Origin: an uncultured Bacilli bacterium
GTDB lineage: Bacteria > Bacillota_I > Bacilli_A > RF39 > UBA660
Direction: 5' to 3'
NCBI GenBank assembly: GCA_947630415.1
Contig: CANRHM010000010.1
Coordinates: 1-19,516 of the forward strand
DNA length: 19,516 nucleotides
Position numbers and translations under genes: made by a program. The stretch's first letter is position 1. Every line of letters begins with the position of its first letter. Below, in pieces: positions 14,134 through 19,516 of the stretch. The notes under the pieces are model-generated. The model made no database searches, was not told the DNA's origin, and saw only the letters and a program-made list of their open reading frames with translations.

Positions 14134-16545
14134 ATGATTAAAAAAGAACAATTAACTTTATTAACCAAAGAATATCTACCAAGACTTAGAAAAAAGGAAG
14201 ATAAAACGATTATTCCCTTAACGGATTTTGCTTTATTGACAGGAGCTAAAAAAGTACAGTCGAATTATATTTTTAATTTAAAAGAAAATGCCGTTTCTCA
14301 TTTAGCCGCAGGCTATACCTCCAAAGGAAAATTATCCTTTTTTCCCATTACTTCTAATTATGCTGTGCTTCGTCCCGTACTTACCAATTTACAGGAAGAA
14401 GAATTGGATGCCTTTTTAGCCATAGAAAAGAAAGATGGCACCATCGATTTAGGAAGGTATCCTAGAAGTGTGGTATCGCCTCAAGAAAAAGCAATGTTAG
14501 ATGAGTTATATCAAAAAAACGTATGTGTTAAAACAAAACATAACTTTCATTTTCAATACCGCAAAAAAGAGAATATCTCATTTTCCTCTTGTTTTACTTA
14601 TCAATACCAAGATCACGAATACATTCGTGTAAAATCCAAATTAAATGAAGATCAACTGTTATCGGATGGGACTCTTCACTCCAAAAATACTTACGAATGG
14701 GTGAAAGTGGAACCTATTACTTGGTATATCGATAAAAAAAGTAGATCCCTTATTGCCAAAGAGGGAATGCTTTCGGGAATTCCTTTTTATACTTCGAGTG
14801 AAGATTTTCTCTTTTTTGAAGAAAGTGTACTCAACTCTTTTTTAAATAATTATTTTTTTAACGATATGTTTGAATATATTCCGTTCGAAAAAGAAGAAAC
14901 CGTACGGGAATATGTTTTACGGAAGAAGGTTAACATGGAAGATTTTTCAAGTTATAATACAGCTCTTAAAACAGGATCTTTATCACTTAAAGATTGTTTG
15001 GATGATGCACTTTTCATCTATTCTAAAATCAAAGATGAAACGATTTATTCCATGGATCCAGAAACCAAAACGGGGCTTTTATGGGATGCTGAAACCAAAA
15101 TGGGCTTTTCTTTTTTATGGGCAACCCTTGTTCATAATAAAGAAGTGAGAAAACTTTTTGAAAAATATAAGATTGGGCTAGAAGACCTAGAAGAAGGTAT
15201 TTATATTGAAGAAGAGGATGCTTGGGATGGAAAAATCGATACGCTTCTACAAAAAGAAAAAGAAGCACTTTTTGAACAAGCCTTTAAACCTTTCTTAATG
15301 CAATTTCAAAACCAAAGTGAAAGTGTTTTTAAAAGGTATCAGACACAGCCTGGCTTTTCGCTTTCCCCTTTATCTTTTGCTTTTTTGCCTACGATTAAAA
15401 GATTGTTAGCAGACGTCTTGTGTGTCAAAAAAGAGTTAGAAAACTACCAAGATTATTTAAATCATCCTTTGGTAAATGAACTAGTTACTTATATCAGTAA
15501 GGATTGGCAGTTAGATGTTTCTACTTTGAAAGAAGAATCGGAAGACGCTCCACCACCTCGAAGACCATCGACCAAACATCGAGGCAATACCGTTTTAACG
15601 AAGTATGGTTCGTTCTTAAACGATCAAGTATATTTTACTCATCCAGCCATTGGAAGAGAAAAAGAATTACGGAATTTGATGTTAGGACTTTTAACCAAAG
15701 AAAAGTCTTGTGTTTTAGTAGGTTCTGCAGGGGTCGGAAAAACGGCAATTGTAGAAGGTCTTGCCTATCTCATTCAAAAAGGAGAAGTACCCGAGGATTT
15801 ACAAAATTACGATATTTTAAAAGTCAATACGTCAAGGCTTTTAAGTGGAACCATTTACCGAGGACAATTTGAAGAACGAGTCGAAAAACTGATACAAGAA
15901 ATTGCGAAAGATAAATCGATTTTGCTTTTTATTGATGAACTTCATACCGTGATTGGTTCGGGTAAAGGAGAACAATCTTCTCTTGATTTTGCCAACATGT
16001 TAAAACCTTATATTGACCGAGGCCAAATCAAAATCATTGGAGCAACCACCTTGGATGAATACAATCAGTATATTGGAAAAGATTCAGCTTTAAAAAGACG
16101 TTTTAAAAAAGTGAAGGTGGAGGAACCTACTAAAGAAGTCTTATCTTCGATTGTGGAAGGTAAAATGGAAGATTTAGGTAAACGAATGAACGTGGAAGTT
16201 CCTTTTAAAGACGAAGAAAAAGATGTTTTAATTGAACATCTATTAAAAGTGACGGAACCCTCTTGCAGAAGTTATAACGATAAACTTTATAACCCGGATT
16301 TGGTTTTATCGATTGTGGATACGGCTTTTGCTTGTGCAAGATACGAAAATAGAAAACAATTAGTTGTCGATGACTTTGTCGAAGCGATCGATTTAGAAGA
16401 TCGTCTCTATGAAAGTAGTCGTAAACGAATTTGTACTAGTCTTCTTGCTACTTTTGAAGAGATGGCCTATCAAGAAGAGAAAAAAGAAAAAGTCTTTGGA
16501 AAAGTGATTTCTTTCCGGGACATTCAAGCAAAAAACCATGATTAA
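14134..16545 (+). CDS. Single-domain Clp/Hsp100-type AAA+ ATPase fused to an uncharacterised N-terminal region
   Basis: An 803-aa protein. Residues about 500-780 match the first AAA+ module (D1) of ClpA/B/C: HPAIGREKELRNLM, Walker A GSAGVGKT (530-537), a pore-loop-like TIYRGQFEERV, Walker B LLFIDELH (Asp601, Glu602), sensor GATTLDEYNQYI, an arginine-finger-like ALKRRFKKV, and the small helical lid. There is no second AAA+ module, no Clp N-domain repeats and no ClpP-binding loop that I can see. Residues 1-~250 hold motifs LGRYPRSVV (106-114) and YEWVKVEPITWYID (187-200), which recall DUF6273-type domains from memory. The middle is helical and contains a 10-residue internal repeat (309-328). 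A Pro-rich linker (PPPRRPS) joins the parts. It is probably cytosolic; the target is unknown. Confidence 0.85.
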   Translation: MIKKEQLTLLTKEYLPRLRKKEDKTIIPLTDFALLTGAKKVQSNYIFNLKENAVSHLAAGYTSKGKLSFFPITSNYAVLRPVLTNLQEEELDAFLAIEKKDGTIDLGRYPRSVVSPQEKAMLDELYQKNVCVKTKHNFHFQYRKKENISFSSCFTYQYQDHEYIRVKSKLNEDQLLSDGTLHSKNTYEWVKVEPITWYIDKKSRSLIAKEGMLSGIPFYTSSEDFLFFEESVLNSFLNNYFFNDMFEYIPFEKEETVREYVLRKKVNMEDFSSYNTALKTGSLSLKDCLDDALFIYSKIKDETIYSMDPETKTGLLWDAETKMGFSFLWATLVHNKEVRKLFEKYKIGLEDLEEGIYIEEEDAWDGKIDTLLQKEKEALFEQAFKPFLMQFQNQSESVFKRYQTQPGFSLSPLSFAFLPTIKRLLADVLCVKKELENYQDYLNHPLVNELVTYISKDWQLDVSTLKEESEDAPPPRRPSTKHRGNTVLTKYGSFLNDQVYFTHPAIGREKELRNLMLGLLTKEKSCVLVGSAGVGKTAIVEGLAYLIQKGEVPEDLQNYDILKVNTSRLLSGTIYRGQFEERVEKLIQEIAKDKSILLFIDELHTVIGSGKGEQSSLDFANMLKPYIDRGQIKIIGATTLDEYNQYIGKDSALKRRFKKVKVEEPTKEVLSSIVEGKMEDLGKRMNVEVPFKDEEKDVLIEHLLKVTEPSCRSYNDKLYNPDLVLSIVDTAFACARYENRKQLVVDDFVEAIDLEDRLYESSRKRICTSLLATFEEMAYQEEKKEKVFGKVISFRDIQAKNHD
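15061..15109 (+). repeat. In-frame imperfect 30-bp direct repeat
   Basis: GAAACCAAAA followed by a GGGCTTTT core occurs at 15061-15080 and again at 15091-15109. The translated copies are PETKTGLLWD and AETKMGFSFL. This looks like an old local tandem duplication within the Clp-like gene. Confidence 0.6.
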
Positions 16546-16548
16546 GCC

Positions 16549-16578
16549 TTGACAAAGAAGAAAGGCTAGGGGTATAGT
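16549..16578 (+). promoter_or_regulatory. Promoter of the T-box-thrS operon
   Basis: TTGACA (16549-16554), an 18-nt spacer and TATAGT (16573-16578). The -35 begins four bases after the preceding stop codon. Transcription would start near 16585, just before the T-box leader. Confidence 0.75.
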
Positions 16579-16767
16579 AATAGTAGAAAAACGTTTTAAA
16601 AGAAATACGATCAAGTAAGTAGTTTTGATAGAGAGTTCATGGTTGGTGGAAATGAATAAATGCTTAGTTGGTTACTCTTCTTCTAGTTGGACTCGAAAGA
16701 GATTCCCGGGTGATTTCGTTAACAATTCATAAATTAAGTGAAACAAAGGATGGTACCGTGTTTTTGC

Positions 16768-16800
16768 ACTCCTATTATATGTAGTAGTAGGAGTTTTTTT
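16768..16800 (+). terminator. T-box regulated terminator
   Basis: ACTCCTA (16768-16774) pairs with TAGGAGT (16788-16794), and the T tract runs through 16800. The 5' arm is shared with the antiterminator. The next base starts the ATG of the first gene. Confidence 0.9.
16789..16793 (+). promoter_or_regulatory. Ribosome binding site inside the terminator 3' arm
   Basis: AGGAG, 7 nt before ATG 16801, is the only Shine-Dalgarno candidate for the 80-aa ORF. It lies fully within the 3' arm of the T-box terminator hairpin, so that hairpin also masks it. Confidence 0.65.
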
Positions 16801-17043
16801 ATGGGAAATAAGATTCGTTTATTAGACCTCTATTTAGAGAGTTCCACCGATGAAATTTTAACTTTGTTAGATCGTGACAACGATACCGATTTCTTAAACG
16901 AAGAGTGGAGACGTGCTTTGATGGAGGAGGTTTGTAACAGACTTATTCCTAAGATTAGCATTAAAGATGGAACAGGCGATTATGTTCCCTTGAAAGAACT
17001 ACCGAAAATACAAATAAAAACCAATTTAGGAAGGAAAAGATAA
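16801..17043 (+). CDS. Small hypothetical protein, 80 aa, in the thrS operon
   Basis: I do not recognise it. It is soluble, acidic in the first half (LLDLYLESSTDEILTLLD) and basic at the end (NLGRKR), with no Cys pattern or membrane segment. The first ~55 residues look helical. The open frame extends back to 16738, but that part is the T-box antiterminator, so ATG 16801, immediately after the terminator T tract, is chosen, with AGGAG at 7 nt. Two nucleotides separate its stop from the thrS start, so it is under T-box control with thrS. It does not resemble the TGS domain missing from the downstream ThrRS. Reality is supported by the ribosome binding site, tight packing and position, but its function is unknown. 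Confidence 0.7.
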   Translation: MGNKIRLLDLYLESSTDEILTLLDRDNDTDFLNEEWRRALMEEVCNRLIPKISIKDGTGDYVPLKELPKIQIKTNLGRKR

Positions 17044-17045
17044 AG

Positions 17046-18800
17046 ATGATTAATATTAAAGAAGATGAAAAATTAAGTGTTTTAAATCATAGTTGTGCAC
17101 ATCTATTAGCCCAAGCAGTAAAACATTTATACCCTGAAGCAAAATTTTGGGTAGGTCCTGTCATTGAAGAAGGATTCTATTATGATATCGATTTAGGAGA
17201 TGTCGTTATCAAAGAAGAAGATTTGGAAAAAATCGAAAAAGAAATGAAAAAGATAGCGAAAGATGGAAAGCGTATTGTAAGGGAAGAGTTAACGAAAGAA
17301 GAAGCCAAGGAAATGTTCCATGATGACCCTTACAAATTAGACTTAATCGAGCGCATGGATGAAAATGAAGTTACGATTTCCGCTTATCGTCAAGGTGATT
17401 TTGTGGATCTTTGTAGAGGACCTCATGTCGAGACTGTGAAAGAAATCAAATATTTCCGTCTCTTAAAGGTAAGTGGAGCTTACTGGAAAGGAGACGCTAG
17501 CAACAAGATGTTACAACGGATCTATGGAATTTGCTTTGATACCGAAGAAAAGCTAGAAGAACATTTAAAGATGTTAGAAGAAGCGAAACAAAGGGATCAC
17601 CGTAAATTAGGAAAAGATTTGGAACTCTTTATGACGGATGACTTAGTAGGAAGAGGACTTCCCATGTTCTTACCAAATGGTTATATCGTATGGCAAGAGT
17701 TAGAAAATTACATTAAAGAAAAAGAACGAAAACTTGGTTATCTTCATGTTATGACCCCTTGTGTTGGAAATGTAGAACTTTATAAAAAGTCAGGGCACTG
17801 GGATCATTACAAAGAAAATATGTTCCCTAAAATGGATGTTGATGGCGAAAGTTTTGTACTTCGTCCCATGAACTGTCCACATCATATGATGATTTATGCA
17901 AATAAACTTCATTCGTATAAAGATTTACCTATTCGTATTGGTGAAATTGCCCATGACTTTAGATATGAAGCAAGTGGTGCGGTTAAAGGAATTGAACGTG
18001 GAAGACACTTTTGCCAAAACGATGCTCATTTGTTCGTAACGAAAGAACAAATTAAATCCGAATTTAAAAATGTCGTTGATTTAATTTTTGATGTCTATAA
18101 AGATTTCCATATTACGAATTACCGTTGTGTACTCTCCCTAAGAGATCCGATGGATAAAAAGAAATATCATCCGGATGATGAAATGTGGAACAAAGCGGAA
18201 AACGAACTTCGTGAAGTATTAAATGAACTAGGTATTGAATACACCGAAGAAATAGGAGAAGCTGCTTTCTATGGACCAAAGTTGGATGTGAATGTGCGTC
18301 CTGCCGTTGGAAACGAATACACCTTATCGACTTGTCAATTGGATTTCTGCTTACCTATGAAATTTGATTTAAAATACATTGATAAAAATGGTGAAAAACA
18401 AACTCCCGTCGTTTTACACCGTGCTATTCTAGGTTCGATTGACCGTTTCATGGCTTATATTCTAGAAGAGACAAAGGGAGCTTTACCGGTATGGTTAAGT
18501 CCTGTACAAGCAACGGTATTACCAGTAAGTCCTGAACATCAAGGTGATTATGCTAAAGAGATTTATGAATATTTAGAGGGTTATAATCTTAGAGTCAAAC
18601 TAGATGATCGAAGTGAAAAGTTAGGTTATCGTATTAGAGAAGCCCAGACTACAAAAGTACCGTTCATGTTAATCTTAGGAGATAAAGAGAAAGAAGAAGG
18701 TATGATTAGTTATCGTCGGTATGGACAAGAAGAAACAAAGACTGTATCGAAAAAAGAATTCTTAGATTTAATCAGGGACGAAATTAAAGATAAAAAATAA
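17046..18800 (+). CDS. thrS: Threonyl-tRNA synthetase lacking the TGS domain
   Basis: A 584-aa class II synthetase that charges tRNA-Thr. The protein begins directly with the editing domain: HSCAH (His/His pair near residue 15) and DLCRGPHV carry the editing-site residues. The catalytic core has motif 2 around FRYEASGAVKGIERGRHF, zinc ligands expected in MNCPHHM (Cys), QNDAH (His) and VVLHRAILGSIDRF (His), and the C-terminal anticodon-binding domain (LPVWLSPVQATVLPVS to the end). The usual ~60-residue N-terminal TGS domain is absent, as in mycoplasmal ThrRS; most bacterial enzymes are about 640 aa. AGGAAGG (17028-17034) precedes ATG 17046 with 11 nt spacing. No earlier in-frame sequence encodes TGS, since the upstream space is filled by the 80-aa ORF in a different frame. 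Confidence 0.95.
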   Translation: MINIKEDEKLSVLNHSCAHLLAQAVKHLYPEAKFWVGPVIEEGFYYDIDLGDVVIKEEDLEKIEKEMKKIAKDGKRIVREELTKEEAKEMFHDDPYKLDLIERMDENEVTISAYRQGDFVDLCRGPHVETVKEIKYFRLLKVSGAYWKGDASNKMLQRIYGICFDTEEKLEEHLKMLEEAKQRDHRKLGKDLELFMTDDLVGRGLPMFLPNGYIVWQELENYIKEKERKLGYLHVMTPCVGNVELYKKSGHWDHYKENMFPKMDVDGESFVLRPMNCPHHMMIYANKLHSYKDLPIRIGEIAHDFRYEASGAVKGIERGRHFCQNDAHLFVTKEQIKSEFKNVVDLIFDVYKDFHITNYRCVLSLRDPMDKKKYHPDDEMWNKAENELREVLNELGIEYTEEIGEAAFYGPKLDVNVRPAVGNEYTLSTCQLDFCLPMKFDLKYIDKNGEKQTPVVLHRAILGSIDRFMAYILEETKGALPVWLSPVQATVLPVSPEHQGDYAKEIYEYLEGYNLRVKLDDRSEKLGYRIREAQTTKVPFMLILGDKEKEEGMISYRRYGQEETKTVSKKEFLDLIRDEIKDKK

Positions 18801-18806
18801 AAATAG

Positions 18807-18840
18807 AAAAAGGTACTCCTTGTGTAGGCAGTGCCTTTTT
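18807..18840 (+). terminator. Terminator of the thrS operon
   Basis: AAAAAGGTACT (18807-18817) pairs with AGTGCCTTTTT (18830-18840), 11 bp with one G-U pair. The loop contains the -35-like TTGTGT of the next promoter. Confidence 0.88.
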
Positions 18841-18848
18841 GTTATAAT
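18820..18848 (+). promoter_or_regulatory. Promoter of the lipoprotein gene
   Basis: TATAAT (18843-18848) is perfect. TTGTGT (18820-18825) at 17 nt is a partial -35 box. It overlaps the thrS terminator. Confidence 0.55.
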
Positions 18849-18874
18849 AACAATGCAAGTAAGGGGGATTACTT

Positions 18875-19516
18875 ATGAAAAAAACTTGGAAATTAAAACT
18901 TTGTGCCTTTGGTTTAGCAGGAGTTACTATGCTTACTGGATGTCAAAAAAAGATGGACTGTGACATCAAGGACGCCCACATGCATCTTTATGTTTCAGAA
19001 CAAGGCTTTGCCCGTTACTTAACTTCGGAATATGAACACGAAGCTGATTTTTCTTGGACAGAGGATACAACGAGTTCTACACCGTTATTAAAAGCCATGG
19101 AAAAAGAAGGACTTTTATCCATTGAGGATAACCGTGATTTATTACAAGAAATTGTAGATAGCAATAGGCCTCATCTTGAATATCAATACGCTTATACCGA
19201 AGATATTTCAAGTCCTCCTAAAGATTATCATGCTTTTTATGATCCTTATTATGGCGCTTACTTTTTATATTATGGAGGACTTTATAATAATGGCTTCTAT
19301 TATGATGATAGTTACTATTATTACGATGATGATTACACTTATTATGAAAGTGATGATGGTTATAGCTACGATGACGATGGTTTCTATTACTACGATGATG
19401 TAGAAGATAATAGTACCAACTATTGGTCTTTTTATGAAGACTATGATGATACCGATGATTGGTTAACAGATGATTATACAGAAGATGATTTGGATTATTA
19501 CGATGAGTATTGGAAT
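18875..19516 (+). CDS. Lipoprotein with Tyr/Asp-rich tail (partial, runs off the right edge)
   Basis: The frame starts at ATG 18875 after GGGGG (18863-18867 region) and stays open for 214 codons to the window end, so the C-terminus is missing. The N-terminus is a lipoprotein signal peptide: MKKTWKLKL, a hydrophobic core, and lipobox LTGC with Cys23 as the lipidated residue. Residues about 24-100 form an ordinary-looking domain (CDIKDAHMHLYVSEQ, FARYLTSEYEHE, LLKAMEKEGLLSIED). From about residue 101 the sequence becomes low complexity, with long runs of Tyr and Asp and few basic residues (SYYYYDDDYTYYESDD); by hand count roughly 32 Tyr and 27 Asp in 114 residues. It would sit on the outer face of the membrane. 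Function unknown; metal binding or surface interaction is only a guess. Own promoter upstream. Confidence 0.85.
   Translation, partial: MKKTWKLKLCAFGLAGVTMLTGCQKKMDCDIKDAHMHLYVSEQGFARYLTSEYEHEADFSWTEDTTSSTPLLKAMEKEGLLSIEDNRDLLQEIVDSNRPHLEYQYAYTEDISSPPKDYHAFYDPYYGAYFLYYGGLYNNGFYYDDSYYYYDDDYTYYESDDGYSYDDDGFYYYDDVEDNSTNYWSFYEDYDDTDDWLTDDYTEDDLDYYDEYWN

Larger units (their letters stand above)
16586..16800 (+). promoter_or_regulatory. T-box leader (threonyl-tRNA responsive, transcription attenuation)
   Basis: The leader senses uncharged tRNA. Stem I has the conserved AGAGAG (16629-16634 region) and GGTTGGTGGAA apical loop (16641-16651), closed by GTTCAT/ATGAAT. The T-box itself is AAAGGATGGTACCGTG (16745-16760). 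The antiterminator can be drawn exactly: AGGA (16747-16750) with TCCT (16770-16773), GTG (16758-16760) with CAC (16767-16769), leaving the TGGTACC bulge, whose UGGU would pair with an ACCA tRNA end. The competing terminator is at 16768-16800. The specifier is uncertain: ACT at 16691-16693 is the best threonine candidate and ACT at 16674-16676 the alternative. Only about 45 nt lie between the end of stem I and the T-box, so the leader may lack stem II. The downstream thrS supports threonine specificity. Confidence 0.9.

Noticed and set aside
15504..15872. 122-codon plus-strand frame inside the Clp-like gene
   Set aside because: The reading frame of the Clp-like gene here contains Walker A and other AAA+ motifs, while this frame gives a Cys/Arg/Ser-rich sequence without known motifs.
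16545..16567. Inverted repeat AGCCTT/AAGGCT as a terminator of the Clp-like gene
   Set aside because: Only 6 bp, and followed by AGGGG, not a T tract; it coincides with the -35 region of the thrS promoter.
16738..16800. Upstream in-frame extension of the 80-aa ORF
   Set aside because: This stretch is the T-box antiterminator and terminator; its codons are open only by chance.
19176..19403. 75-codon Met/Ile/Thr-rich frame near the right edge
   Set aside because: It is a frame-shifted reading of the Tyr/Asp codons of the lipoprotein, which is open from 18875 to the edge with a lipobox.
1..19516. CRISPR arrays, tRNA or rRNA genes, insertion sequences, phage or defence islands
   Set aside because: Reading both strands showed no regularly spaced repeats, no cloverleaf sequences, no transposase-like proteins and no integrase or attachment-site duplication.

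Overview
The window (19,516 bp, AT-rich) is typical of a low-GC Gram-positive bacterium of the class Bacilli. DnaB and DnaI loader genes, a T-box leader, YqfQ and TrmK homologues and strong AGGAGG-type ribosome binding sites all point there. UGA acts as a normal stop (uvsE and dnaG end in TGA), so this is not the Mycoplasma/Spiroplasma code. The threonyl-tRNA synthetase without a TGS domain, the short RpoD and the very compact layout suggest a reduced-genome, perhaps gut-associated, uncultured Bacilli/Erysipelotrichia-like lineage; that placement is inference.

Left part (1-4590): the tail of an upstream gene and its terminator, then uvsE (UV endonuclease), dnaG (primase), rpoD (housekeeping sigma factor) and trmK (tRNA m1A22 methyltransferase), tightly packed with 1-nt overlaps or short gaps and closed by a bidirectional terminator. 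Next come two minus-strand genes (4577-5699), an unrecognised 224-aa protein and a YqfQ-like protein. The dnaG-rpoD-trmK-(yqfQ) set matches the ancestral Bacillus neighbourhood.

Middle (5746-8050): a divergent promoter region, then pilC (GspF-type platform protein) and pilD (prepilin peptidase), with no ATPase or pilin gene beside them.

Replication-loader region (8051-14083): dnaB, then a putative HExxH zinc metallopeptidase, a strong terminator whose 3' arm carries the -35 box of a perfect-consensus promoter, a membrane-anchored exported protein, dnaI, and an unusual RNB-domain exoribonuclease that lacks cold-shock and S1 domains and has a novel ~320-aa N-terminus. dnaB and dnaI, adjacent in Bacillus, are here separated into different transcription units.

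Right part (14086-19516): a fusion of an uncharacterised N-terminal region (DUF6273-like motifs) with a single Clp/Hsp100-type AAA+ domain, then a T-box leader controlling an unrecognised 80-aa ORF and a TGS-less thrS, then a truncated (by the window edge) lipoprotein with an extreme Tyr/Asp-rich tail.

The most interesting points are the remodelled RNB nuclease, the single-AAA Clp fusion, and a T-box whose terminator hairpin also contains the Shine-Dalgarno sequence of the first gene.
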